Of a stretch of DNA of 64,000 bases, positions 25,587 to 33,936 are shown in pieces (within the stretch, counting starts at the first letter, position 1; each line of letters starts with the position of its first letter). The stretch lies in the NCBI RefSeq assembly GCF_900114385.1, contig NZ_FOSW01000003.1, forward strand, positions 248,001-312,000. The letters run 5' to 3'. Below the pieces are notes generated by a model. That model had not been told where the DNA came from. It searched no databases and saw nothing but the letters and a program-made list of their open reading frames with translations. Made by a program: the position numbers and the translations under genes. The DNA is from Geodermatophilus ruber (GTDB lineage Bacteria > Actinomycetota > Actinomycetes > Mycobacteriales > Geodermatophilaceae).

Positions 25587-26480
25587 ATGCGTTTGGTCCG
25601 GTTCACCACCTCCGGAGGTCCGACGTCCATCGGCGTCCTGGAGGGCGAGAAAGTCGTCCCTGTGGCCCTGGCCGACGGGGACGCGAGACTGTTGGAGATC
25701 GCGATGAGCCGGCAACGCCCCGACGGGATAGGGCCGGCGATTCCTGTTGACGACGTCACCCTGCTCTCGCCACTGGCGCAGCCGGCCAGCATCCGAGACT
25801 TCATCACCTTCGAGGACCATTACGCCAATTTCCTTCGTGGCCAGACCGGGGCCGTCGACATCCCCGCGGAGTGGTACCGCACCCCGGTCTTCTACTTCAC
25901 CAACCCCGCGGTGGTACACGGACCGGACACCGAGATCCCTCACCCGGTGACCGACTGCCTCGATTACGAGCTCGAGGTCGCCGTCGTGCTCGGACGGGGT
26001 GGAAGCGACGTGACCGTCGAGGAGGCTCCCGATCTAATCGCGGGGTACACCTTGTTCAACGACTTCTCAGCAAGGGACGTACAGAAGGTCGAGATGGCTC
26101 TGGGGCTTGGGCCCAGCAAGTGCAAGGACTTCGCCCACGCCCTCGGCCCCTGCCTGGCCACACCCGACGAGCTCGGCGGAGCGCCCGGCACACCGCGCGG
26201 TCAGGTGCGGGCCCGGGTTAACGGGCGCGAGTACGGCGGTGACGACCTCGGGCACATGCAGCACTCCTTCGCCAGGCTGATCTCGCACGCCTCGACGGCG
26301 TCGCGACTGCGTCCGGGCGACGTGCTGGGCTCGGGAACTGCGGCCACCGGCTGCATCATGGAACTCGCCGGCCTGCACGGCGGCGCGGCATACCCCTGGC
26401 TGGAGCCCGGCGACGTCGTCGAGTTGGAGGCCGAGGGCATCGGCGTCCTGCGCAACACGATCGGTCCCCGCCGTGGCTGA
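25587..26480 (+). CDS. fumarylacetoacetate hydrolase (FAH) family protein
   Basis: 297 residues. The FAH domain shows CLDYELEVAVVLGRGG (metal-binding Glu pair, about residues 122-137), FSARDVQ and GTAATGCIMEL. It resembles the FAH protein at 14871 in the segments SIRDFxxFExH and PVFYFTNPA. AAGGGAGA lies 6 bp before the ATG. Its end overlaps the cyclase gene by 8 bp. A TetR-type palindrome lies 46 bp upstream, so control by the TetR regulator at 27517 is likely. Confidence 0.88.
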   Translation: MRLVRFTTSGGPTSIGVLEGEKVVPVALADGDARLLEIAMSRQRPDGIGPAIPVDDVTLLSPLAQPASIRDFITFEDHYANFLRGQTGAVDIPAEWYRTPVFYFTNPAVVHGPDTEIPHPVTDCLDYELEVAVVLGRGGSDVTVEEAPDLIAGYTLFNDFSARDVQKVEMALGLGPSKCKDFAHALGPCLATPDELGGAPGTPRGQVRARVNGREYGGDDLGHMQHSFARLISHASTASRLRPGDVLGSGTAATGCIMELAGLHGGAAYPWLEPGDVVELEAEGIGVLRNTIGPRRG

Positions 26481-27471
26481 GCCCCCGAACAGGGAGCAAT
26501 CCGACGGCTGCCACGCCGACGAGACCCTGCTGCGGTCGATGATCGCCCAGCTCAGCAACTGGGGACGCTGGGGGGTCGACGACCAACGCGGCACGCTGAA
26601 CTTCATCGGTCCCGCCCAGATCCTCGCCGCCCGGGAGTGCATCCGCACCGGCGAGGTCGTGTCGATGACCCTTCCGTACGACTCTGCAGGGCCCCAGATC
26701 GGCGGCATCGGCCGGAACAACCCCCAACTGTTCCCGCTCGCCACTGGCACCGACTACCTGGCCGGACGACAGGATCCTCTGCCGGGGTCCTGGGGTCCGG
26801 CACGCGGCATGGGGTACGCCGACGACTACCTGGTCACGCCCACCCAGGTCGGTACGCAATGGGACTCCCTGGCACACGTCTTCTTCGACGGATGCATGTA
26901 CAACGGCCGATCAGCAGCCGAGGTGGACAGCCACGGCGCCCGGCACAATGGCATCGAGAACTATCACGGCCGGCTCGTCAGCCGCGGCGTCCTCCTGGAC
27001 ATTCCACGCTTGCTGGGGATCGACCACCTCGCGGAGGGGACACCGATCACCGTCGAGCTCCTGGAGGCAGCCTGCGAGCAGCAGGCGGTGGAGGTGCGCA
27101 CCGGCGATGCACTCGTGGTCCGCACCGGCTTCCTGGAGCACCGACGCAGCGACTGGGGGGACTTCGGCCGAGGCGGGGATGCTCCGGGACTCTCGCTCCA
27201 CACGCTTCCCTGGCTGCACGAGCGGGAAGTCGCTGCCGTGGCCACGGACACCTGGGGGGTCGAAGTACGCCCCAATGAGATCGGCTTCTTCCAGCCCTTC
27301 CACATCGTAGGTCTGACACACATGGGGTTGGCGATCGGCGAGATCTTTGATCTGGAAGCCATCGCAAGGGCGAGCGCGGCCGACGGCCACTACGACTTCT
27401 TCTTCTGCGCCGACCCGCTGCCGCTCACCGGCGGCATCGGCTCTCCGGTGAGTGCCCTGGCCATCCGCTGA
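26473..27471 (+). CDS. cyclase family protein (kynurenine-formamidase fold)
   Basis: 332 residues from a GTG inside the end of the FAH gene. The metal-binding block is VGTQWDSLAHV (about residues 120-130), the cyclase-family form of GTHxDxPxH with Gln for the first His. RTGFLEHR and AAVATDTWGVEVRP follow. Members hydrolyse amide or lactone bonds. Co-expression with FAH suggests that the two enzymes act in sequence on a ring-opened intermediate. Confidence 0.82.
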   Translation: MAEPPNREQSDGCHADETLLRSMIAQLSNWGRWGVDDQRGTLNFIGPAQILAARECIRTGEVVSMTLPYDSAGPQIGGIGRNNPQLFPLATGTDYLAGRQDPLPGSWGPARGMGYADDYLVTPTQVGTQWDSLAHVFFDGCMYNGRSAAEVDSHGARHNGIENYHGRLVSRGVLLDIPRLLGIDHLAEGTPITVELLEAACEQQAVEVRTGDALVVRTGFLEHRRSDWGDFGRGGDAPGLSLHTLPWLHEREVAAVATDTWGVEVRPNEIGFFQPFHIVGLTHMGLAIGEIFDLEAIARASAADGHYDFFFCADPLPLTGGIGSPVSALAIR

Positions 27472-27516
27472 CGTGTCGGCGCCGGCGGTTCGGCAGGGGC
27501 GCCCGAGCCCCGCGGT

Positions 27517-28113
27517 CTACCCGGCGGCCGTCGCCGACGGCGCGCGGATCCCCTCGAGGACCAGCGCCAGGAACCGATCGGCCACCTGGCGGGCACCCAG
27601 TGGGCCACCCGGGCGCAGCCACTGGTAGGTCCAGTTGCACATCCCGAGGATCGCCAGCGCGGTGACCTCGATGTCCTCGATGACGAAGGCGCCCTCCGCG
27701 ACGCCGTCCCGGAGGGTCGCCAGGAGCAGCCCGTGGTACTCGTCCCGCTTCACCGTGATCGCGCGACGCTGTTCCGCAGGGAGCTCGCGGTAGTGCTCGA
27801 AGAAGATCCGCAGCCGACCGGGGTAGAGCTCCATGAGGCTCACGAGGTCGAACATGATCCCGTCCAGCCGCTCCACCGGCGAACCGGCCCTTTCGCGGGC
27901 CCGGACGAGCAGATGGTCGATCATCTCCTCGTGGATCTCCACGAGGATGAGGTCCTTGTTGGAGAAGTAGTAGTACAGCGACGCCTTGCGGATGCCCACC
28001 TCCTGGGCGAGCGCTTCCATGCTGGTCTCGTGGTAGCCGCGCTGCTCGAAGAGTCGGGCGGCCACATCGATGATCTGCGCGCGGCGTGACACCCCATCGG
28101 TCCGATCGGCCAT
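27517..28113 (-). CDS. TetR-family transcriptional regulator
   Basis: 198 residues. The N-terminal HTH is DVAARLFEQRGYHETSMEALAQEVGIRKASLYYYFSNKDLI (about residues 16-56). The ligand-binding half is like TetR_C_33/AcrR-type regulators of acyl-CoA and aromatic catabolism. It is convergent with the cyclase gene and divergent from the molybdenum hydroxylase operon. Two perfect palindromes in the 204-bp divergent region and a third before the FAH gene are its probable operators, implying autoregulation plus control of both operons. Confidence 0.88.
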   Translation of the reverse strand: MADRTDGVSRRAQIIDVAARLFEQRGYHETSMEALAQEVGIRKASLYYYFSNKDLILVEIHEEMIDHLLVRARERAGSPVERLDGIMFDLVSLMELYPGRLRIFFEHYRELPAEQRRAITVKRDEYHGLLLATLRDGVAEGAFVIEDIEVTALAILGMCNWTYQWLRPGGPLGARQVADRFLALVLEGIRAPSATAAG

Positions 28114-28171
28114 GTCAGATTCGCGCTCCTCGCCGATACCCTTCGACAGCGGTCGCCGTCAGCAACGAAAC

Positions 28172-28189
28172 CTACCAACCGGCCGGTAG
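28172..28189. promoter_or_regulatory. TetR-type operator 2
   Basis: CTACCAACCGGCCGGTAG, 58 bp upstream of the TetR start codon. It matches CTACC-NN-CCGG-NN-GGTAG exactly and probably mediates autoregulation. Confidence 0.8.
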
Positions 28190-28225
28190 TCAACTGCCCT
28201 CCTCCAGAAGGGATCCGCCGGCACC

Positions 28226-28254
28226 TTGACAGCTGTGACGAGTGCCACAACACT
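28226..28254 (+). promoter_or_regulatory. candidate promoter of molybdenum hydroxylase operon
   Basis: A consensus -35 TTGACA (28226-28231) is followed after 17 bp by AACACT, a weak -10. Operator 3 begins 4 bp after it, so a bound repressor would block initiation. Confidence 0.5.
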
Positions 28255-28257
28255 CCC

Positions 28258-28275
28258 CTACCGGCCGGAAGGTAG
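28258..28275. promoter_or_regulatory. TetR-type operator 3
   Basis: CTACCGGCCGGAAGGTAG, 42 bp before the start of the molybdenum hydroxylase large subunit and at its expected transcription start. It fits the same consensus as the other two sites. Confidence 0.8.
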
Positions 28276-28317
28276 AACCCTCGCTGTGCACGTCGGTGTG
28301 CCGGGAAGGACCAGCCC

Positions 28318-30798
28318 GTGACCCAGTCGCCCCCTCGCCCCCGTCCGCGTGACGACGGCGAGGCCACCACCCCGCCGCCGTTCGCGGTGACCCCCGAGGT
28401 CGACGGCGACACCGCCGTCGACCGCGAGCCGGCGCCCGGCCGCCTCCATCCGCTGCGCCGGGACGGCGACCTGCTGCTGACCGGTCGAGCGGAGTTCCTC
28501 GACGACATCGCCCTTCCCGGCCTGCTGCACGCGGCCGTGCTGCGCAGTCCCCACGCCCATGCCCGGGTCCTGCGCGTCGATGCGACCGCGGCCCGTCAGG
28601 CCCGCGGCGTGCGCGCGGTGCTCGCGCCCGAGGACGCCGATGCCCAGGCCGCTCCCCTACCGGCCTTCTTCGAGCCGTCGATCGTGGGCGGCAAGACCAG
28701 CACCTTCCGGATCCTGGCCGGCACGAAGGTGACCTACGTCGGCGAGGCGGTCGCCGCCGTGGCGGCCGAGACGCTCGCCGACGCGGAAGCGGCCCTGGAA
28801 CTCATCGAGGTCGAGTACGAGGTCCTTCCCGCCGTCGTCGACGCCGAGGACGCGCTGGCACCCGGCGCGCCGCTGGTCTTCGGCGAGTGGGGCGACAACC
28901 TTCTCGCCGTCTTCCCGTTCGCCGAGGGCGATGCAGCCGCCGCCGTCGCGGCCGCCCCGCACCGGCTCTCCGGCGAGCTGCACACCCAACGCCACCACAC
29001 CGCCCCCATGGAGACCCGCGGCTACATCGCCAGCTGGGACCGGGCCGGCAGGCTGACGTTCTGGGGTTCGACACAGAACCCACACCCGCTGCGCACGAAC
29101 CTCTCCACCGTCCTGGGGCTGCCCGAGGACCGCATCCGGGTGATCGCCACCCGGCTGGGTGGCGGCTTCGGCCACAAGTTCAACGGCTACGCGGAGGAAC
29201 CGCTGGTCTGCCTGCTGGCGCGCGCAGCCGGAGGCCCGGTCAAGTGGGTCGAGACCCGCGCGGACGCCCTGCTGGTGGGGGCGCGCGAGTTCTCGCACCG
29301 GTTCACCGTCGGCTACGACGACACCGGCCGGATTCTCGGCATCCAGGACCGCGTCGTCGGCAACATCGGGGCCCTGGGCAGCTGGGGTGGCTGGAGCATG
29401 ACCTTCCCGGCCGGGATGACCTTCCCCGGGCCGTACAAGGTCGCCGACTACGACATCCAGTCGCACGCCGTCGTCACCAACAAGGCACCGTGGAACGGAG
29501 CCCGCGGCTACGGCAAAGAGACCGCCTGCCTGGCCCTCGAACGCATGGTCGACCTGATCGCCGCCGAGCGGGGGCTCGACCCGGCCGACGTCCGGCGGGT
29601 CAACTTCATCCCCGAGGACGAGTTCCCCTTCTGGACAGCGGCCAAGCATCTCGACAGCGGCAACTACGCCGGCGCCTTGGACAAGGTCCTCGCCTTGTCC
29701 GACTACCGAGGACTACGCGCCCGCCAGGAGCGGGCCCGCGCCGGAGGCCGGCTGTTCGGAATCGGCCTGGCCTTCGAGCTCACACCGGAGGGCGGCGACT
29801 TCGCCGGGAGCTTCGTCCGCGGATACGACACGTCGACAGTGCGGGTCTATCCCAGCGGCGCGGTCACCGTCCTGACCGGCGTCACCAGCCCGGGGACGGG
29901 CAACGAGACCAGCATCGCACACCTGGTGGCCTCCGAGCTCGGCATCCCCAGCGAACAGGTGAGCGTCGTCCAGGGCGACACCGACACCTGCCCGTACGGC
30001 TTCGGCAACTTCACCAGCCGCAGCCTGGCCACGGGGGGCGCCGCGGCCGTCCTCGCCGCTCGCGAGATCCGCGACCGGATGTCCGGCGCGGCGGCCGCGC
30101 TGCTCGACTGCGCCGCCGACGACCTCCGCTTCGCCGACGGCAACGTCACGTGCGTCACCGTCCCGACGTCGAGTCTGTCCTTCGCGGAGGTGGCCGAGAC
30201 GGTGTACCGGAGGGGCCTCGCGGCACCGGGCCTGGACCAGCCGCTGCTTGAGGTCACCCGCGTGGACCTGCCCCACAACTTCCACCACGTCCCGGACGAG
30301 CAAGGGAGGTTCAGCGCCTACCCCAGCTATCCGTACTCCGCGCACGTGGCCGTCGTGGAGGTCGACGCCGAGACCGGCGTCGTCGACCTGTTCGAGTTCC
30401 ACGCGGTCGACGACTGCGGCAACGTCGTTAGCCCCCGCTTCGTCGAGGGGCAGCTCTACGGGGCCATCAGCATGGGCATCGGCGGCGCGCTCTGGGAGCA
30501 CCAGCCCTACACCACCGACGGCCAGCCGGTCGCCACGCAGTTCAAGCACTACCTGACCCCCCGCGCCGGTGACCTACCCGCCATCCGGCTCGACTCCCAG
30601 CACACCCCCAGCCCGTTCACCCTGCTGGGCACGAAGGGGGCCGGCGAGAGCGGCGTCGGCGGCGGTCTGGCCGCCTGCGTCAACGCGGTCAACGACGCCC
30701 TGGCCCCCCTCGGGGCGACGGCGCACCACTTGCCGCTGAACCCGCCGAACGTCCTTGCCGCCATCGACGCGGCCACGAACCCCGGAGGCGCCCGGTGA
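28318..30798 (+). CDS. xanthine dehydrogenase/CO dehydrogenase-family molybdopterin large subunit
   Basis: 826 residues. The N-terminal a/b-hammerhead domain begins at about residue 55 (FLDDIALPGLLHAAVLRSPHAHA) and the Mo-binding domains follow (TRLGGGFGHKF, APWNGARGYGKE, GTGNETSIAHLVASELGIP, TKGAGESGVGGGL with the catalytic Glu). The ARGYGK loop is not the AYRCSFR loop of true CO dehydrogenases, so an aldehyde or aromatic/N-heterocycle hydroxylase is more likely. GTG start with AAGGA. Subunits overlap by 4 bp downstream. Confidence 0.9.
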   Translation: MTQSPPRPRPRDDGEATTPPPFAVTPEVDGDTAVDREPAPGRLHPLRRDGDLLLTGRAEFLDDIALPGLLHAAVLRSPHAHARVLRVDATAARQARGVRAVLAPEDADAQAAPLPAFFEPSIVGGKTSTFRILAGTKVTYVGEAVAAVAAETLADAEAALELIEVEYEVLPAVVDAEDALAPGAPLVFGEWGDNLLAVFPFAEGDAAAAVAAAPHRLSGELHTQRHHTAPMETRGYIASWDRAGRLTFWGSTQNPHPLRTNLSTVLGLPEDRIRVIATRLGGGFGHKFNGYAEEPLVCLLARAAGGPVKWVETRADALLVGAREFSHRFTVGYDDTGRILGIQDRVVGNIGALGSWGGWSMTFPAGMTFPGPYKVADYDIQSHAVVTNKAPWNGARGYGKETACLALERMVDLIAAERGLDPADVRRVNFIPEDEFPFWTAAKHLDSGNYAGALDKVLALSDYRGLRARQERARAGGRLFGIGLAFELTPEGGDFAGSFVRGYDTSTVRVYPSGAVTVLTGVTSPGTGNETSIAHLVASELGIPSEQVSVVQGDTDTCPYGFGNFTSRSLATGGAAAVLAAREIRDRMSGAAAALLDCAADDLRFADGNVTCVTVPTSSLSFAEVAETVYRRGLAAPGLDQPLLEVTRVDLPHNFHHVPDEQGRFSAYPSYPYSAHVAVVEVDAETGVVDLFEFHAVDDCGNVVSPRFVEGQLYGAISMGIGGALWEHQPYTTDGQPVATQFKHYLTPRAGDLPAIRLDSQHTPSPFTLLGTKGAGESGVGGGLAACVNAVNDALAPLGATAHHLPLNPPNVLAAIDAATNPGGAR

Positions 30799-31628
30799 TC
30801 CGGACACCCTTGCGCTACCACCGACCCCGCACCCCAGACGAGGCCAGCGCCCTGCTGGTGGAGCACAGGGGGGACGTCGCGGTACTCGGTGGCGGCACCC
30901 AGCTGCTGCCGCAGATGAACCGCGACCAGGTACACGTCGGCCACCTGGTCGATCTGAGGGGGCTCGGACTGCGCCGCATCGAGGTGACCGACGACCAGGT
31001 TGTCGTCGAGGCACTCGTGACCTACGCCGACGTCCTGCTCTCCCGTGATCTCAGCCGGGCTGCTCCTCACCTGCGGCGGGTCGCCCACGGTGTGACCGGT
31101 GGGCGGCAGATCCGCAACACCGGCACGCTGGCCGGCTCGGCCTGCTTCGCCATGCCGGGCTCGGACATGCCCGCCGCCCTGGTCGGGATCGACGCCATCC
31201 TCCGGCTGCACGGCCCGGACGGCGCGCGCGAGGTCAGGGCGGCGGACTTCTACGTCGACGCGTTCACGACCGTGCTGCGCCCGGGAGAGTTCGTGCTGGC
31301 CATCACGATCCCGCGGACGGCCGCCCGGACCGGCTACTGCAAGGTCAAGCACAGCTCCGGGAGTTGGCCGATCGCCACCGCCACTGCGCGCCGGCTGGAC
31401 GGCTCCGCGACCGTGACCCTGGGCAGCGTCCACGCCACCCCGCTGCACGTGGACGTTTCCGACCTCGCCTCGAACGGACCCGTGGACCGCGCGGCGCTGG
31501 CCGACCGCGTCCGCAGCGCGCTCCCCGCGCCGTGGACCGACGTCCTCGCGCCCGGTGACTACCGCGCCCGCATCGCCGGCGTCGTCGCTGCCCGTGCCTT
31601 CTCCGAACTCGAGGGAGTGCCCGCATGA
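30795..31628 (+). CDS. FAD-binding subunit of molybdenum hydroxylase (CoxM-like)
   Basis: 277 residues. The FAD_binding_5 domain shows AVLGGGTQLLPQMNRDQ and IRNTGTLAGSACFAMPGSDMPAALVG. A CO-dehydrogenase flavoprotein C-terminal domain follows. It passes electrons from the Fe-S subunit to an acceptor. The start codon overlaps the large-subunit stop and the end overlaps the Fe-S gene, fixing the three as one enzyme. Confidence 0.9.
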   Translation: MIRTPLRYHRPRTPDEASALLVEHRGDVAVLGGGTQLLPQMNRDQVHVGHLVDLRGLGLRRIEVTDDQVVVEALVTYADVLLSRDLSRAAPHLRRVAHGVTGGRQIRNTGTLAGSACFAMPGSDMPAALVGIDAILRLHGPDGAREVRAADFYVDAFTTVLRPGEFVLAITIPRTAARTGYCKVKHSSGSWPIATATARRLDGSATVTLGSVHATPLHVDVSDLASNGPVDRAALADRVRSALPAPWTDVLAPGDYRARIAGVVAARAFSELEGVPA

Positions 31629-32239
31629 CCATCCAGGAGACCCCGTCCCCCCCGTCCCTCCCCGAGGAGGTCGAGGAGGTCCCCGGCCGCGAGATCACCC
31701 TGACCGTCAACGGCCGACCGCGGCGGGTCCGCATCGAGGACCGCCAGCTGCTCGTCGAGGTGGTCCGCGGTCAGCTCGGCCTCATCGGCACGAAGGTCGG
31801 CTGCTACAACGGCGACTGCGGCGCCTGCACGCTGCAGGTCGACGGTGAGATCAGGAAGTCCTGCCTCGTGCTGGCCGCCTCGGCCGACGGAGCGGAGCTC
31901 ACCACGATCGAGGGCGTCGGCGGACCCGACGGCGCCCTCGACGAGATCCAGCAGGCGTTCTGGGACAACGACGCCTTCCAGTGCGGCTTCTGCCTCCCCG
32001 GTCACCTCTTCGCCACCCGCGACCTGCTCGACGCCGACGACGACCCAAGCGAACAGGACGTCCGCGACGCCCTCGTCGGCAACCTGTGTCGATGCACCGG
32101 CTACGTGAACTTGGTCAAGGCCGCCCTGGACGCCGCTCAGCGCCGACGGACCACCGGCACGGCCGACCGGCGATCCATAGAAGAAGAGGGGCCGCGACCG
32201 GCGGACGCCTGCACACTGCACCGCGGACCCCGGCCGTGA
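31625..32239 (+). CDS. 2Fe-2S subunit of molybdenum hydroxylase (CoxS-like)
   Basis: 204 residues. The N-terminal plant-type 2Fe-2S domain has GCYNGDCGACTLQVDG and a later Cys; the C-terminal 2Fe-2S domain has QCGFCLPGH and NLCRCTGYVNLVKA. All eight cysteines appear present. A 30-residue hydrophilic N-terminal extension and a 40-residue C-terminal tail are additions to the ~160-residue norm. Confidence 0.9.
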   Translation: MTIQETPSPPSLPEEVEEVPGREITLTVNGRPRRVRIEDRQLLVEVVRGQLGLIGTKVGCYNGDCGACTLQVDGEIRKSCLVLAASADGAELTTIEGVGGPDGALDEIQQAFWDNDAFQCGFCLPGHLFATRDLLDADDDPSEQDVRDALVGNLCRCTGYVNLVKAALDAAQRRRTTGTADRRSIEEEGPRPADACTLHRGPRP

Positions 32240-32287
32240 TGAGCGGGAACTCATGACCGGGATCATGGCCAGGCGGAGCTGGTCCCG

Positions 32288-33406
32288 GTGAGGACCCAGT
32301 CGGTGGAGCCTCCGCGCTCCGACGTCCCGCCGGTGCTGGCCGGGCTGCTGCGCGACGCGGTCCTGCTGGTCGAGCGGGGGACCGCGACGCCGACCGACAT
32401 CGACACCGCCATGCGCCTGGGGGCCGGTCACCCAGCCGGGCCGTTCGAGGTGCTGGCCAGCCTCCCGCCCGACGTGCGTCGAGAGCTCGGCCCGCCGACG
32501 ACCCTGCCCCCGGGGCGGGTTGGCGCGCCCCGCTTCTCCGCCGACGGCGGCGGCTGGACCGGGCCCGTCGGCGTCTCGGGCACCGGGCACATGGCGGGTG
32601 GCATCGTCGAGGCGGTGGCTCGCAGTGGGCGCCCGGTGCGGGTGCTGGCCCGCAGCCGGCAGTCCGGTCAGCGGCTCCTGGACGCGCTGTCGTCCCGCTT
32701 GGACCGGGCGGTGTCCCGCGGCCGCATCGAGGCGGCCGGCCGGACCGAGGTGCTCGGCCGTGTATCGGTCACCGAGGACCCCGCGGCCCTCGCGGACGCC
32801 GACGTGGTGATCGAGGCGGTCGCCGAAGACCTCGACGCCAAGGCGGCCGTGGTCAGGCTGCTGGATGCCGCGCTGCCCACGGCAGTGCCACTGGCGACGA
32901 ACACGTCGTCGTTCCGCGTGCGCGACCTGCGGCCGTTCGTCACCTCGGGGCGGCCGGTCGTGGCGCTGCACTTCTTCAACCCGGCGCAGGTCATGGAGCT
33001 GGTGGAGGTCGTCGTGCCCGACGACCTGCGCGGAGCCGACGAGCTCCGCTCCACGGCCAGCGCCTGGGTCCGGGCCCTCAGCAAGACGCCCATCGCCTGC
33101 GCCGACTCCCGCGGGTTCGTCGTCAACCGACTGCTGATCCCGTTCTTGAACGACGCCGTCCGGCTGCACGAGACCGGCGTGCCCGCGCCGGAGGTCGACG
33201 AGCTGCTGCGCAGCGCCGCCGGGCACCCGATGGGGCCGCTGGCGCTGATCGACCTCATCGGGATCGACGTCACCGTGGCGGCGCTGCAGTCGATGGCCGC
33301 CGTCGAGGACGACCCGCGCATCTCCCCCGCCACCACGCTGCACCAGCTGGCAGCCGCCGGCCGGCTGGGTCGCAAGACCGGCGCCGGCTTCCACGACTAC
33401 CCGTGA
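32288..33406 (+). CDS. 3-hydroxyacyl-CoA dehydrogenase with extra N-terminal domain
   Basis: 372 residues. The Rossmann domain starts near residue 95 (GVSGTGHMAGGIVEAVARSG), with VVIEAVAEDLDAK, NTSSFRV and the catalytic HFFNPAQVMELVEVV. The C-terminal domain (FVVNRLLIPFLNDAVRL, GHPMGPLALIDLIG) follows. Residues 1-65 repeat part of that C-terminal domain (LLRDAVLLVERGTATPTDID, GHPAGPFEVL), giving a half-domain before the Rossmann fold. NAD-dependent oxidation of 3-hydroxyacyl-CoA is the family role. Confidence 0.85.
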   Translation: MRTQSVEPPRSDVPPVLAGLLRDAVLLVERGTATPTDIDTAMRLGAGHPAGPFEVLASLPPDVRRELGPPTTLPPGRVGAPRFSADGGGWTGPVGVSGTGHMAGGIVEAVARSGRPVRVLARSRQSGQRLLDALSSRLDRAVSRGRIEAAGRTEVLGRVSVTEDPAALADADVVIEAVAEDLDAKAAVVRLLDAALPTAVPLATNTSSFRVRDLRPFVTSGRPVVALHFFNPAQVMELVEVVVPDDLRGADELRSTASAWVRALSKTPIACADSRGFVVNRLLIPFLNDAVRLHETGVPAPEVDELLRSAAGHPMGPLALIDLIGIDVTVAALQSMAAVEDDPRISPATTLHQLAAAGRLGRKTGAGFHDYP

Positions 33407-33417
33407 GAGGACGCCGA

Positions 33418-33936
33418 ATGGCCGCCCTGGCCGACCCCCGGACGGCGGCCGACCCGACCGCCGCCTGGACCGCGCTGATCAGCCGCTACTACGACGGCTG
33501 CAGCGCCGGCGACGTCGACCTGATGCTGGAGACGCTCCACCCGGAGGTCGTCCACTGGTTCCTCGCTCCCAACCCCGGCTCGAAGGCCGTCGAGGGCGCC
33601 GAGCATCTGGCCCGCTATTGGCGCAAGGTCACTCGGATGCTGCAGGCCCGCTGGGTGGTCGACAGCATCTGCGCCACCCCGGAGCAGGCGGTCATCGAGT
33701 GGACGATGTGGTGGCTGCCCGAGGGCGCCCCCGCGCGGGTCGGCACCCGTGGCGCGGAGTGGTTCACCTGCACCGACGGGCGGATCCGGGAGATCCGCTC
33801 CTACTACCAGATGCGGCCGGAGACCACCGAGCTCGACGGCTTCCCCTACGCCGAGCGCGGCTACTCCGCACCCGGCGCCGAACGCAGCGCGATCCACCCC
33901 GCCGCCGCGGGCCGCCACCCCGGAGGCAACCGATGA
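33418..33936 (+). CDS. SnoaL-like / NTF2-fold protein
   Basis: 172 residues. SRYYDGCSAGDVDLMLETLHPEVVHWF, EGAEHLARYWRKV and VIEWTMWWLP...GAEWFTCTDGRIREIRSYY follow the SnoaL-like fold, a cone barrel used for isomerisation, hydrolysis or ligand binding. It starts 11 bp after the dehydrogenase gene and overlaps the hydratase start by 4 bp. Probably an accessory enzyme of the same pathway. Confidence 0.8.
   Translation: MAALADPRTAADPTAAWTALISRYYDGCSAGDVDLMLETLHPEVVHWFLAPNPGSKAVEGAEHLARYWRKVTRMLQARWVVDSICATPEQAVIEWTMWWLPEGAPARVGTRGAEWFTCTDGRIREIRSYYQMRPETTELDGFPYAERGYSAPGAERSAIHPAAAGRHPGGNR

Noticed and set aside
28318..32239. Aerobic CO dehydrogenase
   Set aside because: Subunit set and order L-M-S resemble it, but the characteristic AYRCSFR active-site loop is not present.
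31559..33394. 611-residue minus-strand frame
   Set aside because: Antisense to the Fe-S subunit and hydroxyacyl-CoA dehydrogenase, which have full domain support.
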